Positions 26,796 to 35,961 of a stretch of 64,000 bases of DNA are shown here, piece by piece; position 1 is the stretch's first letter, and the number at the start of each line of letters is the position of its first letter. The notes beneath the pieces are model-generated. The model searched no databases and was not told the DNA's origin. It saw only the letters and a program-made list of their open reading frames with translations. Origin of the DNA: Methylomarinum sp. Ch1-1 (GTDB lineage: Bacteria; Pseudomonadota; Gammaproteobacteria; Methylococcales; Methylomonadaceae); NCBI RefSeq assembly GCF_030717995.2, contig NZ_CP157743.1, forward strand, positions 3,870,501-3,934,500. The letters run 5' to 3'. A program made the translations under genes and the position numbers.

Positions 26796-28817
26796 TTACT
26801 GGTTTATTTTCAACAATCGCGCGTTGATGGCTACGATTACCGTGCTCGCCGCCATCAGCACTGCACCCAGCGCGGGCGAGAGCAACACGCCCCATGCGTA
26901 AAGCGCGCCGGCCGCCAGCGGAATGGCCACGACGTTGTAGCCCGTGGCCCAGACCAGGTTTTGAATCATCTTGCCATAGGTGGCGCGGGAAAGCTGCACG
27001 ATGGCCACGACATCCAGCGGATTGCTGCGCACCAGAATCACGTCGGCGGTTTCCACCGCTACATCCGAACCGGCGCCGATGGCGATGCCCACATCAGCCT
27101 GGGCCAGCGCCGGAGCATCGTTCACGCCGTCGCCAGTCATGGCAACCAAAATGCCTCGGGATTGGACCTGTTTCACTTTGGCGGCTTTGTCCTGGGGCAG
27201 AACTTCGGCAAAGTATTCATCTAGTCCGATCTGGTCCGACACCCACTTGGCCGTTGCTTTGTTATCGCCGGTGAGCATCATGCAGCGGATGCCCAAAGCC
27301 TTGAGTGCAGCTATGGCTTGCTTGGCCTCGGGGCGGATGATGTCTGCCAGAGCCATCGCGCCTTGCAACTGCCCGTCAACCAGAACAAACACGACCGTCT
27401 TGCCCTGGGCCTGCAATGGCTCGACCCGCTCGTCGTTCATGCTGATAGCTTGTTCTTGAAGGTAGCCGGGGCTGACCACTTTGATGTCTTTGCCCTCGAC
27501 TCGGCCTTCCGCACCTTTGCCTGGGATGCTTTTAAAGTTTTCGACCGGCGACTTTTGCTCTGAAGATTCGGCAATAGCCTTGGCGATAGGATGTTCTGAA
27601 TTTGCGTCCACGGAAGCCGCATACTTGCGCAGCGTTTGTGCATCGATGCCCTGCGCAAACACCAGGGTGTCGGTCACGCCGAATCGGCCTTCGGTCAACG
27701 TGCCGGTCTTGTCAAAAATAATGGCTTGCAACTTCCGGGCAGCTTCGAAAGCGCTGCGATTGCGAATCAGCAGGCCGTTGCTTGCGGCCAGCGCGGTAGA
27801 AACGGCCACGACCAATGGCACGGCCAGGCCGAGCGCGTGCGGACAGGTAATCACCATCACCGTGACGGCACGCTCAATGGCAAAGGCAAATTCCGTACTC
27901 ATCAGAACCAGCCAGATGAAAAAGGTAATGCCGCCGCTGCCGAGCGCAATCAGGGTCAGCCACATCGCGGCAGTATCGGCCAGGTTTTGGGTTTTGGATT
28001 TGCTTTCTTGCGCCTGTTTGACCAGGTCGATGACCTGCGATAGAAACGAATCCTTACCGGTGCCCTTGACTTCTATGGTCAATGAACCTTCGCCGTTGAT
28101 GGCGCCGCCGATGACCTTATCGCTGGTTTTTTTGCTGACGGGATTTGATTCCCCGGTGAGCATGGCTTCATTGACCGAACTCTCACCCTCGACAATGACA
28201 CCGTCCGCGGGAACTTTCTCGCCCGGTTTGATCAGCACCTTGTCATTTACCACTAACTCGCCCAGAGGCACGTCTTTTACACTGCCATCCGGCAGGAGCT
28301 TGTGGGCGTCGGAGGGCATCAATTTAGCCAGTGCCTCCAGCGCCTTTGATGCGCCCATCACCGACTTCATCTCGATCCAGTGCCCCACCAGCATAATGTC
28401 GACCAGGGTGGCCAGCTCCCAGAAGAACATCTTGCCGGTCAGGCCAAACACCACCGCGCTGCTATATAGATAGGCGGTGGTAATGGCGACGGCGACCAGC
28501 GTCATCATGCCGGGCTGGCGGGATTTCAGTTCCTTGAGCAATCCCTTCAGAAACGGCCATCCGCCATACCAAAACACCGCCGAGGCAAAGCCAAACAACA
28601 CATAAAGGTCGCCGGAAAAACCAATGACTTCCCGCAGTCCCACCAGCTTTTGCAGCATCGGCGAGAGCAGCAAAATCGGCAGGGTCAGGACCAGCGAGAT
28701 CCAGAAGCGTTTCTGAAAATCGGCCGCCATGTGCGCATGGTGATCGTGATGATCGCCTCCTGCATGCGACATTTTGGTTTCAGGATTATTTTCAGTCGCG
28801 TGTTCATGATGCTTCAT
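26796..28817 (-). CDS. copB: CopB-type heavy-metal P-type ATPase
   Basis: 673 residues. Histidine-rich N-terminus (HHEHATE..., GGDHHDHHAHM) in place of a CxxC domain. The transmembrane metal site is CPH (VITCPHALGLAVPLV, Cys325-Pro-His), which marks the P1B-3/CopB group. Phosphorylation site DKTGTLT with Asp369; MTGDGVNDAPALAQADVGIA; LTGES near 221. Exports copper (Cu+ or Cu2+) or silver from the cytoplasm. A DUF302 protein and a 27-residue membrane peptide lie just upstream on the same strand. Copper handling fits a methanotroph but is not specific for it. Confidence 0.93.
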   Translation of the reverse strand: MKHHEHATENNPETKMSHAGGDHHDHHAHMAADFQKRFWISLVLTLPILLLSPMLQKLVGLREVIGFSGDLYVLFGFASAVFWYGGWPFLKGLLKELKSRQPGMMTLVAVAITTAYLYSSAVVFGLTGKMFFWELATLVDIMLVGHWIEMKSVMGASKALEALAKLMPSDAHKLLPDGSVKDVPLGELVVNDKVLIKPGEKVPADGVIVEGESSVNEAMLTGESNPVSKKTSDKVIGGAINGEGSLTIEVKGTGKDSFLSQVIDLVKQAQESKSKTQNLADTAAMWLTLIALGSGGITFFIWLVLMSTEFAFAIERAVTVMVITCPHALGLAVPLVVAVSTALAASNGLLIRNRSAFEAARKLQAIIFDKTGTLTEGRFGVTDTLVFAQGIDAQTLRKYAASVDANSEHPIAKAIAESSEQKSPVENFKSIPGKGAEGRVEGKDIKVVSPGYLQEQAISMNDERVEPLQAQGKTVVFVLVDGQLQGAMALADIIRPEAKQAIAALKALGIRCMMLTGDNKATAKWVSDQIGLDEYFAEVLPQDKAAKVKQVQSRGILVAMTGDGVNDAPALAQADVGIAIGAGSDVAVETADVILVRSNPLDVVAIVQLSRATYGKMIQNLVWATGYNVVAIPLAAGALYAWGVLLSPALGAVLMAASTVIVAINARLLKINQ

Positions 28818-28962
28818 AACGGTCTCCTGGCATTGTTTATGATTGCTTCCAAGCCCTGATTAACCGCCCTCCACAATACTTTGAGCGGGCTTCGACATAG
28901 CTTTCTGCCGGCAATAGTGGAGACTTGGAACCAATCCCGCAGAACGTTCAGGGCTCAGCCGA

Positions 28963-29349
28963 TCAAGCCGATGCCGTCTCGTTCATGATTTTAACGATGG
29001 TGTCTTCCACTTCCTGCGCCACTTCTGCCAGTTGCGGCGTGTTGAACATCGCCAGCAGCGTGCTGGGTTTCAATGTCGCCAACATGGTCTTACCGTCCTC
29101 CTCATAAACAGAAATGCGGCAAGGCAGTGCGGTGGAGACACTCATGTTTTCATTCAGCACTTTCTTCGCTTGTTGCGGTTGGCACACCTCAAAGATCAGG
29201 CATTCGTGGGCAAACTCCACGCCTTTCTTATTCATGGTCTCTTTCAGGTTGTGAACTTGCATGACACCGAAGTGATTCGCCTGGACGGCGGCCTGCAAGG
29301 CAGTCGCAGTGTCACTGACAGTTTTTTGCGTAGCACATTTAATCAGCAT
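28963..29349 (-). CDS. DUF302 domain protein
   Basis: 128 residues, start MLIKCATQKTVSDTATALQA with AGGAG upstream. DUF302 pattern: ANHFGVMQVHNLKETMNKKG, CLIFEVCQPQQAKKVLNENM, ALPCRISVYEEDGKTMLATL, with conserved Cys positions. Small soluble protein of unknown biochemical function that often accompanies metal-efflux ATPases. It lies about 145 bp upstream of copB, possibly in the same transcript. Confidence 0.88.
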   Translation of the reverse strand: MLIKCATQKTVSDTATALQAAVQANHFGVMQVHNLKETMNKKGVEFAHECLIFEVCQPQQAKKVLNENMSVSTALPCRISVYEEDGKTMLATLKPSTLLAMFNTPQLAEVAQEVEDTIVKIMNETASA

Positions 29350-29404
29350 AGGTGTTCTCCTTTAATGATTTACAGTTCGCGTCGAAATGACTCCGAGCCC
29401 CGAC

Positions 29405-29488
29405 TTATTTTTCGGTCAGTTTGAGAATAGCGACGACCAGCAAAATTACCAGCAACACGCCGGTCACAGGCCAAAGCCAAAGCCACAT
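29405..29488 (-). CDS. 27-residue membrane peptide
   Basis: MWLWLWPVTGVLLVILLVVA then ILKLTEK. One strong hydrophobic helix with tryptophans at one end and a charged tail, preceded by GTGGCGGG. It sits upstream of DUF302 and copB on the same strand. Such tiny hydrophobic proteins are common beside metal ATPases. The reading is plausible but rests on composition and context alone. Confidence 0.5.
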   Translation of the reverse strand: MWLWLWPVTGVLLVILLVVAILKLTEK

Positions 29489-29514
29489 CCCGCCACTTAG
29501 GATTAAGCTAAGAA

Positions 29515-29645
29515 TAACTTCCCGATATGGTTCCCATGCTCTGCGTGGGAACCCTGTCAGGGACGCTCCAGCGTCCCGAACCGCAGAGCGGTTCAGTCTT
29601 CATTCCCACGCAGAGCGCGGGAACGATAGTGCAGAGCCTGGAAGT
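29515..29645. repeat. Dispersed repeat R3, copy 1
   Basis: ACTTCCCGATATGGTTCCCA, then complementary blocks GCTCTGCGTGGGAAC and TTCCCACGCAGAGC and GGGACGCTCCAGCGTCCC. It folds on itself. A shorter relative lies at 59156-59240 (CTTCCCGATAAGGTTCCCAT). No coding capacity. Confidence 0.7.
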
Positions 29646-29747
29646 TATTCGAAAAAGTCACCAACATAACAGTACTCCTCAAATAAACAATTTAGTGACT
29701 ATCCGGCAACGACAGGAATGCAGTGTTCCGAACTTTTCCCACTCGAA

Positions 29748-32294
29748 TCATCGCTGCCATAAAATATGAGCCGCTTCCAGCGGAACCGCCACGTCGTTGC
29801 GCTGTGGAATCACGCGAGCGGTATAGTCCGTCGCCGGGCGGCCCGCGGGCACGTGTGCCCGATAGGCGTAGCCATTGATGGCCCCCACCAGCTGCCGCAC
29901 CTGCGCCATCTCCACGCGTTCAGGCGGCGTACCGTCAACGCCGTTGGCATAAAGCTCGACTCGCAGTGAAGCCGGGTCTAGGTCGTCGAAATACACTTGA
30001 ACCTCAAATACATGCTGCTCACCATCAGTTTCAAGCTTCACTTCGCCAAAGTGAAGAGCGCTCCACTTTTGCGCCAGATCTCGCTGCCAATTAACCATCT
30101 CTGTGCCGATTGCGCCTTTATCGGCAGCCCGCGCAAGGTAAGCCGAGGCCACCGGGAGGTAGTATTGCTCCGTGTATTCGCTGACCGCCCGATTGGTGGA
30201 GAAGTGGGGTGTCAACCGCGCCATACTTTCCCGCATGCGCGCCACCCAGGCCGTGGGAATGCCTTGTTCGTCGCGCGTATAGAATTCGGGAATCACCTCA
30301 TATTCCAGCAGGTCATAAAGGGCTTCGGCATCTTGCGCATCCCGAGCCGGATCGTCACCGTGCTCCTGGCCATCCCCCAATGCCCACCCCACTTCCGGTG
30401 TGTAGGCTTCCGCCCACCAACCGTCCAATTCCGATAGATTGATGCCGCCATTGACCAGCACCTTCATGCCGCTGGTTCCACACGCTTCCCAGGGACGGCG
30501 CGGCGTGTTGAGCCAAACATCCACGCCCTGCACCAACTGCTCGGTCAAATGCATGTCGTAGTCGCTGAGGAATATTACATGCGGATATACCTCGGGGCGC
30601 CGGATGAAATGCATCCATTGTTGGATTAGGGCTTGGCCGGCCTGGTCCTCCGGATGGGCTTTACCCGCCATGACGAGTTGTACAGGGCGTTGCGGATTGG
30701 TCAATAGGCGCAGTAGCCGTTCCGGATCGTGGAGCAGCAGATTCGGTCTTTTGTAGGTCGCGAAGCGGCGTGCAAAACCCAGCGTCAAGGTATTGCAATC
30801 AAACAGATGCTTCGCTCCCTCAACCCTCTCGGGTGGCGCGCCGGCAATGGCCAGTTGCCCGGAAAATCGTTCACGGACGTAGTCGACGAACGACCGGCTG
30901 GCGGCGGTGCGAAATCGCCATAGCTTGGCGTGGGAGACTTTGCGAATGTCTTGTTCCAGGGTTTCTGTTGCACCCAACCAACGATTCTTGCCACAGACTT
31001 CCGTCCAAAGATCGTCGGCCTCTGCCGAATCCCAGGATGGCATATGCACCCCGTTGGTTACGTAGCCGACCGGAAATTCATCCGCCGGCCAGTTTGGAAA
31101 CAGCGGTTCAAACAGCTGCCGACTGACTTTTCCATGCAAGCGACTCACGCCATTGACCGCCCCGCTGCCTCGGATTGCCAGATAGGCCATATTGAAAAGT
31201 TCCGATGAGTCGTTCGGATTCTGACGCCCCAGGGCTAGCAAATCATGGACTGTCATGCCAAGATTTTGCTCGGCATAAGCACCGAGGTATTGCTTGATGA
31301 GGGCCGGATCGAAACGGTCAAAACCGGCGGCCACTGCCGTGTGCGTAGTGAAAAGGTTCCCAGCACGGGTTACGGCAAGTGCGACTTCGAAGGATTGCGC
31401 GGTCTCCTGCATGTAACTGCGAGCGCGTTCCAACACGGCGAAGGCCGCATGTCCTTCATTCAGGTGACAGACTTCCGGCTGTATGCCAAGTGCGGCAAGC
31501 AGTCTCCATCCACCTATCCCAAGCAGTAGCTCCTGCTTGAGGCGCAACTCCGGCCCACCGCCATACAGCTCGCTGGTAATGCCGCGATGCGCCGGAAAGT
31601 TTGCTGCGTCATTGCTGTCCAGCAGATAAAGCTTCACTCTGCCAACCTGGACTTGCCAGGCGCGCAACCAGACCGAATAACCCGGCAAGTCTATCTCCAA
31701 GCGCAACCACTCGCCATTCGCTTGGCGCAATGGCGTGATCGGCAATTGTCCAGGGTCGTTATACGGATATAGAGCCTGTTGCCTGCCATTCGTATCAAGC
31801 ACTTGGCGGAAATAACCTTGCTGGTAGAGCAAGCCCACACCAACCACCGGCACACCCAGGTCACTGGCGGCTTTGAGTTGATCACCGGCGACATTGCCGA
31901 GCCCGCCCGAATAAATGGGCAAAGCCTCGCTCAACATAAACTCCATGCTGAAATAAGCGACACAGGTCAGGGAACCCTGCGAATGATTGCGCTGAAACCA
32001 CGCGGGCGTCTCGATAGATTGCCGCCTATTCTGCACCAGCTCATCAACGTTCTTACGAAAAACGGGATCAGCCAACACGCGCTCGATCCGGTCGCGCGCG
32101 ACCGTCTGCAGGACCACCCAAGGGTTCTGCGTAAGTTTCCACAGCGTAGGATCAAGCTGCCGCCATATCTGGTCGGTGGCATGGTTCCACGACCAGAACA
32201 CATCCAGGGCCAGTTCCGCCAGGGCATCGAATCCTTCGATTTCCGTGGGTAACAGATTGTAGAGCGGGTGACTGGCACGAGTTTGTTTGCTCAT
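29748..32294 (-). CDS. glgP: Alpha-glucan (glycogen) phosphorylase
   Basis: 848 residues from MSKQTRASHPLYNLLPTEIE; AGGAG lies just before ATG 32294. GT35 enzyme of the TIGR02094 type (with the N-terminal DUF3417 region ALAELALDVFWSWNHATDQI), releasing glucose 1-phosphate from glycogen or maltodextrin. Visible: AYFSMEFMLSEALPIYSGGL, HLNEGHAAFAVLERARSYM, GFARRFATYKRPNLLLHDPE, and the pyridoxal-phosphate region PWEACGTSGMKVLVNGGINL, SELDGWW. No glycogen synthase is nearby. Fits mobilisation of reserves. Confidence 0.95.
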   Translation of the reverse strand: MSKQTRASHPLYNLLPTEIEGFDALAELALDVFWSWNHATDQIWRQLDPTLWKLTQNPWVVLQTVARDRIERVLADPVFRKNVDELVQNRRQSIETPAWFQRNHSQGSLTCVAYFSMEFMLSEALPIYSGGLGNVAGDQLKAASDLGVPVVGVGLLYQQGYFRQVLDTNGRQQALYPYNDPGQLPITPLRQANGEWLRLEIDLPGYSVWLRAWQVQVGRVKLYLLDSNDAANFPAHRGITSELYGGGPELRLKQELLLGIGGWRLLAALGIQPEVCHLNEGHAAFAVLERARSYMQETAQSFEVALAVTRAGNLFTTHTAVAAGFDRFDPALIKQYLGAYAEQNLGMTVHDLLALGRQNPNDSSELFNMAYLAIRGSGAVNGVSRLHGKVSRQLFEPLFPNWPADEFPVGYVTNGVHMPSWDSAEADDLWTEVCGKNRWLGATETLEQDIRKVSHAKLWRFRTAASRSFVDYVRERFSGQLAIAGAPPERVEGAKHLFDCNTLTLGFARRFATYKRPNLLLHDPERLLRLLTNPQRPVQLVMAGKAHPEDQAGQALIQQWMHFIRRPEVYPHVIFLSDYDMHLTEQLVQGVDVWLNTPRRPWEACGTSGMKVLVNGGINLSELDGWWAEAYTPEVGWALGDGQEHGDDPARDAQDAEALYDLLEYEVIPEFYTRDEQGIPTAWVARMRESMARLTPHFSTNRAVSEYTEQYYLPVASAYLARAADKGAIGTEMVNWQRDLAQKWSALHFGEVKLETDGEQHVFEVQVYFDDLDPASLRVELYANGVDGTPPERVEMAQVRQLVGAINGYAYRAHVPAGRPATDYTARVIPQRNDVAVPLEAAHILWQR

Positions 32295-32574
32295 GGTTTC
32301 TCCTTTAATTCTGTCTCGAATGGAATTCCGAGCTCCTGCGGGAATGAAAGTGTCGCCGCGATCTGGGCGTCTATTAGGGCTGATCGACGGCAGTGGCAAA
32401 GCCGGGACAATATCATCGTTGTCTGTCGTCCAAACGCCGCCATTGAGCGTCTTAGGAACCGGAAAGTTTTGTGACCGGCTAATACGCTGCTGCCGTTGTC
32501 GAAAGATGCTGTCAGCTCATTGCGGAGTATTCTTAATGGCCGACGACTCTGCCGCAGTTAGCAGGCATAAAAGC

Positions 32575-32593
32575 GGCGGGTTATTCACCCGCC
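32575..32593 (-). terminator. Terminator hairpin of the SmbP-like gene
   Basis: On the minus strand GGCGGGT-GAATA-ACCCGCC is followed by GCTTTTATG. A 7-bp GC-rich stem with a short T-run 31 bp after the stop codon. Confidence 0.65.
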
Positions 32594-32623
32594 ACTCTAT
32601 GCAATATCGAACCCTAGGGTCTG

Positions 32624-32941
32624 CTATTGTGCAGCTTTCAGATGCGTTACGGCTTCTTCTGCGGCTTTCTTGGCTAAGTCGGCATGCCCCATCTTGCCGT
32701 GCTCGATGGCCCCTTCCAGGCTTGTGATTCCTGCATCCAGATGTTCATCGGCGGCTTTCGCATGGGTTTTCGCCACCTCCGCATGTTCGGCGATAGCCTT
32801 GCCATCGGCGGCTTTAACAGCGGCCTCAGCGTGCTTGAGCGCTTGCTCCATGTGGCTTTCCGCAGCGTAAGCGCCAAACGAACAGACGCTCAAAACGATA
32901 CCTGCCCATAAACCGGTGGGATTGATGTTGGTAAGTTTCAT
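32624..32941 (-). CDS. SmbP-like small metal-binding periplasmic protein
   Basis: About 105 residues. The start at 32941 (MKLTNINPTGLWAGIVLSVC) has AGGAA at good spacing; ATG 32947 is two codons earlier. Signal peptide cut after AYAA. The mature part is rich in Ala, His, Glu and Lys with a repeating pattern (MEQALKHAEAAVKAADGKAI, AEHAEVAKTHAKAADEHL...), like the four-helix small metal-binding protein first described in nitrifiers. The histidines suggest divalent-metal binding. Confidence 0.75.
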   Translation of the reverse strand: MKLTNINPTGLWAGIVLSVCSFGAYAAESHMEQALKHAEAAVKAADGKAIAEHAEVAKTHAKAADEHLDAGITSLEGAIEHGKMGHADLAKKAAEEAVTHLKAAQ

Positions 32942-33045
32942 ATTCATTTCCTGTAATTAAGAGTTTGAGGGTATCTCATTGCAATTGTGTAGCAGGCCAG
33001 CCAATGCAGACTCGGCTACACAGCTCAGTAGTGTTAGTGCTTGTT

Positions 33046-33222
33046 TTAGTCGTCTCCCTTGATATCTTCCTTGAGATCACTCAATCCTCCTTGCGCCTTG
33101 CCGACGTTTTTTTGAACTTTCCCTTCTAACTCCATACCTTTGCCGTCCAGTATCACGCCGGCAGCTTCCTTGACTTTACCTTTAGCCTCTTCGACTCGGC
33201 CTTTGATTTGATCTTTATTCAT
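33046..33222 (-). CDS. CsbD family stress protein (copy 2)
   Basis: 58 residues, MNKDQIKGRVEEAKGKVKEA... ending LKEDIKGDD, with GGAGG before the start. Close paralogue of copy 1 (19936-20121). Both upstream regions share a stress motif 107-112 bp before the ATG and blocks such as TTGAGCGAT and GGTCATGGCT. This indicates a duplicated locus, with the PRC-barrel partner decayed here. Confidence 0.93.
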   Translation of the reverse strand: MNKDQIKGRVEEAKGKVKEAAGVILDGKGMELEGKVQKNVGKAQGGLSDLKEDIKGDD

Positions 33223-33333
33223 GATTGCCTCCTGACAATTATTGAGCCATGACCGGATAGCCATAAATGAAGCAGTGAATGATGTTTCCCATCGCTCAAT
33301 AAAAAACAATACACTCAACATTGAATTCGGTCG

Positions 33334-33347
33334 GTGCGGCAGCGCAC
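33334..33347 (-). promoter_or_regulatory. Palindromic stress motif, site 5 (one mismatch)
   Basis: GTGCGGCAGCGCAC with GTCG before and ATAG after. 111 bp upstream of CsbD copy 2, oriented towards it. Confidence 0.6.
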
Positions 33348-33659
33348 ATAGACATAGAGCGGCCACTGTGAGATTTTCCGGTCAACCCTTTTATCCGATA
33401 GCGGCGTTAATACCTCAACGGTTCAGGTTAAGGCAGATATACTTTTGCGCGGTCATGTTTGCGGATTTTATGACGAGGCTATTTTGTTCGAGAGCAAGGC
33501 GCGAAAACAGGCGCATAGCAAGCTATGTAACTGTTTTCGCAACGCAGCTATCGGACAACAGAGCAAGTTAGAAAACCGCAAATGTGGCCGTGCGAAGTAT
33601 ATATACCCCTCGGTGAGCTGCTGCATTACCCTATTGTGTATCACTGATTGCGATCTTAT

Positions 33660-33673
33660 GTTCGATAGCGTAC
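33660..33673 (+). promoter_or_regulatory. Palindromic stress motif, site 6
   Basis: GTTCGATAGCGTAC, identical to site 4, with TTAT before. It precedes the PRC-barrel remnant, so the control region outlived most of its gene. The rest of 33360-33650 holds no recognisable gene. Confidence 0.6.
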
Positions 33674-33742
33674 GGACGTCATCTGTTGTTATGGTTAAAA
33701 TTAGCCCACGGTTTCTAAATCATTCCAACAAAAGGGGCTCGG

Positions 33743-33853
33743 GGATTTGATAAAAACCACTGGCCGGATAGTTCTAATAAATGGGACCAACAACGCGAAG
33801 AGCTGAATCAGCTTTATAACGTTAATCCTGACAGGGAATATACAAGTCAATAG
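33743..33853 (+). pseudogene. PRC-barrel protein, C-terminal remnant
   Basis: GFDKNHWPDSSNKWDQQREE then LNQLYNVNPDREYTSQ and a stop. It matches the last ~30 residues of the intact protein at 20468-21007 (GFDQKHWPENSEKW...FYRVTP). Signal peptide and barrel are gone. It lies about 70 bp after a stress motif. Confidence 0.8.
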
Positions 33854-33903
33854 CGCTGATTGAAACAGCGCGGCAATAAACCTTAAACAAGAGGACAACA
33901 GAG

Positions 33904-34104
33904 ATGAGCTGGAATCAAATAGAAGGTAATTGGAAGCAATTCAAAGGTAAGGCTAAGGAGACATGGGGCGACTTGACCGATGATGAACTCGATCAAATCG
34001 CCGGCAAGCGCGATATACTCCTTGGCAAAATCCAAGAAAAATACGGGATCGCGCAAGACGAGGCCGAAAAGCGTGTCAAAGAATTTGAGGACTCGCTTGA
34101 TTGA
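33904..34104 (+). CDS. CsbD family protein (copy 3)
   Basis: 66 residues, MSWNQIEGNWKQFKGKAKET... the canonical CsbD form with WGDLTDDELDQIAGKRDILL and a charged C-terminus. AGAGGACAACAGAG precedes the start. Different subgroup from copies 1 and 2. It is followed at 30 bp by a small membrane protein, probably in the same transcript. Confidence 0.95.
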   Translation: MSWNQIEGNWKQFKGKAKETWGDLTDDELDQIAGKRDILLGKIQEKYGIAQDEAEKRVKEFEDSLD

Positions 34105-34134
34105 GCGTTAGTTTCATTTTATGACTCTAGTAAA

Positions 34135-34356
34135 ATGAGCACAGTCAAAATCATGGCAATCGTGCTGATCATAGCCGGGATCTTAGGACTGGTGTATGGC
34201 GGTTTCAGCTATACCCGGGAAACCCAGGAAACCAAGATAGGTCCATTCGAGTTATCCATTAAAGACAAACAGACGGTCAATGTGCCCGTCTGGGCAGGTG
34301 TGATGGCGATAGCGGCAGGCGGCGGACTCCTGCTTTTTGCCAGCAAGAAGAGCTAG
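34135..34356 (+). CDS. Small two-helix membrane protein (DUF3185-like)
   Basis: 73 residues. Helices IMAIVLIIAGILGLVYGGFS and WAGVMAIAAGGGLLLFA flank an extracytoplasmic loop (TRETQETKIGPFELSIKDKQ). This form (GxVYGGFSYT...VPVWAGV) is common beside CsbD genes in proteobacteria. Function unknown. No strong ribosome site; translation may be coupled to the CsbD gene. Confidence 0.7.
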   Translation: MSTVKIMAIVLIIAGILGLVYGGFSYTRETQETKIGPFELSIKDKQTVNVPVWAGVMAIAAGGGLLLFASKKS

Positions 34357-34491
34357 CGGCTAAACCGATGAATCGTTCAACGGGTGACCCAGCCGTACTC
34401 ATATGAGCACTAGATTTCGGCACTCCCTGCCGGAATGAAAGCAGCTATTTACCATCGAACTTTCTGTTAGGCGCTTAGGAGGTAATAATTG

Positions 34492-35655
34492 ATGAACCAA
34501 CCTGTGGAAAAATTCGGGGCGCCGACCCACGACGGCTTCTATCGGCTGATTCAGAAGAAAATATCCGACTATCAGCTCAAAATCCCATTAGAAATACGCT
34601 TATGGGGAGGTCAAACTTATCGCTTTGGAAATGACGAACCGGCGGTCAAAGTTTTAGTGAACGATCGCAACGGCTTAAAAGCGTTGCACCAACTCGATGA
34701 ATTGAGAATCTGTGAGGCGTATATGAACGGCAGCTTAGATGTTGTGGGCGATATGCTGGGATTTGTCAGCCTCCGACGAGCGTTGCGCGACAGTCATCCG
34801 CTCCATACGCTGTGGCGGCGGATCGAGCCGTGGTTCATGGGGCGGGTTCCGACCGACCGCCAGGCCATCGCGGCCCACTATGATTTTCCCAGCGAGTTTT
34901 ATCTCAAGTTTCTGGACCCGACCCGCTGTTATTCCCAGGCTGTGTTCGAAAGCGACGACGAAACTCTGGAAACGGCGCAGCGCCGCAAACTGGATTTCGC
35001 CATCGAGTCCTGTCGATTGAAGCCGGGAGATCGCGTTTTGGATGTCGGTGGCGGCTGGGGCAGCTTCATGGAACACGCCGGGCAGCGCGGCATTCAGGTC
35101 ACCTCCCTGACCATTTCTCACGAATCGGAGAGATTTCTGACGGATTTGATTCATCGACGCCAACTGCCCTGTCGAGTGTTGAACCAGGACTATTTCGATT
35201 ACGTCTCGCCCGAACCCTACGATGCAATTGTCATTCTGGGGGTGATGGAACACCTTCCCGATTATCCCGCCGTACTGCGGCAGTTCCAGAGACTGTTGAA
35301 ACCCGGGGGGCGGGGGTATCTCGATGCCAGCGCTTTCCGGGAAAAGTATGCCAAGCCTTCTTTCATTGCCCAGTATGTGTTTCCGGCGGATCATGCCTAT
35401 TTTTGCCTGCATGATTTTCTGACGGCGGTGGCAAAAACGCCGCTCGAGGTGCTGACAGTCCACAACGATCGCCACAGCTACTTCCTCACCTGCAAGGCCT
35501 GGGCCGAGAAACTGGAACTCTCCCGAGATGAAATCATCCGCCGATGGGGCGAAACGCTCTACCGTCGTTTCCGACTCTATCTCTGGGGTTCGGCCTATGG
35601 TTTTCTCAGCCACAGTATAGAAGCATTTAGGGTGGTTTTAGAACGTCCTCGGTAG
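34492..35655 (+). CDS. Cyclopropane-fatty-acyl-phospholipid synthase family methyltransferase
   Basis: 387 residues from ATG 34492, preceded by AGGAGGT. SAM-dependent CFA-synthase-like fold: LDPTRCYSQAVFESDDETLE, SAM site VLDVGGGWGSFMEHAG, LTISHESERFLTDLI, VILGVMEHLPDYPAVLRQFQ. It probably methylenates or methylates membrane phospholipid acyl chains. CFA formation is a classic stationary-phase and acid-stress response, in keeping with the neighbours. Exact product unproven. Confidence 0.88.
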   Translation: MNQPVEKFGAPTHDGFYRLIQKKISDYQLKIPLEIRLWGGQTYRFGNDEPAVKVLVNDRNGLKALHQLDELRICEAYMNGSLDVVGDMLGFVSLRRALRDSHPLHTLWRRIEPWFMGRVPTDRQAIAAHYDFPSEFYLKFLDPTRCYSQAVFESDDETLETAQRRKLDFAIESCRLKPGDRVLDVGGGWGSFMEHAGQRGIQVTSLTISHESERFLTDLIHRRQLPCRVLNQDYFDYVSPEPYDAIVILGVMEHLPDYPAVLRQFQRLLKPGGRGYLDASAFREKYAKPSFIAQYVFPADHAYFCLHDFLTAVAKTPLEVLTVHNDRHSYFLTCKAWAEKLELSRDEIIRRWGETLYRRFRLYLWGSAYGFLSHSIEAFRVVLERPR

Positions 35656-35722
35656 CCTCTTGAAGAGCCCCAGGCAGAACAGGGGTTTATTACCCATACG
35701 CATCAAGCTAAGCGCAACTCGC

Positions 35723-35961
35723 CAGCAATTCCCATCAGTTTGAACGTTTTAGCGGTGTTTAGGGCATGGGGGGTGTCTATCGAGGAACGCCGTTCACCCA
35801 GCACCTAAATTATGCTGGAATGTAAAATATAGTCCAGTAGCCATGGAAATTTAGGTGCTGGGTAAACCCATCCCTGGGGGCTTGACGGCAGCATCCTTGC
35901 TGCCGACATCCTCGCCAAACACCCCCCAAGCCCTCTTTGTTATCTAAATTGGGAATTGCTG
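35723..35961. mobile_element. Miniature inverted-repeat element, copy 3 (M3), with 9-bp target duplication
   Basis: 239 bp, inverted relative to M1 and M2, ends CAGCAATTCCCA and TGGGAATTGCTG. Flanked by perfect direct repeats GCAACTCGC (35714-35722 and 35962-35970). The inner palindrome is at 35796-35863. The clean 9-bp duplication shows that it moved by transposition. No matching transposase is in the window. Confidence 0.9.

Noticed and set aside
27481-28473. Long open frame (330 codons) on the plus strand opposite copB
   Set aside because: Lies wholly antisense to a clear P-type ATPase; composition is low-complexity (Ser/Ala rich) and no domain is visible.
34735-35613. 292-codon frame opposite the cyclopropane-synthase relative
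   Set aside because: Antisense shadow of a clear methyltransferase gene.
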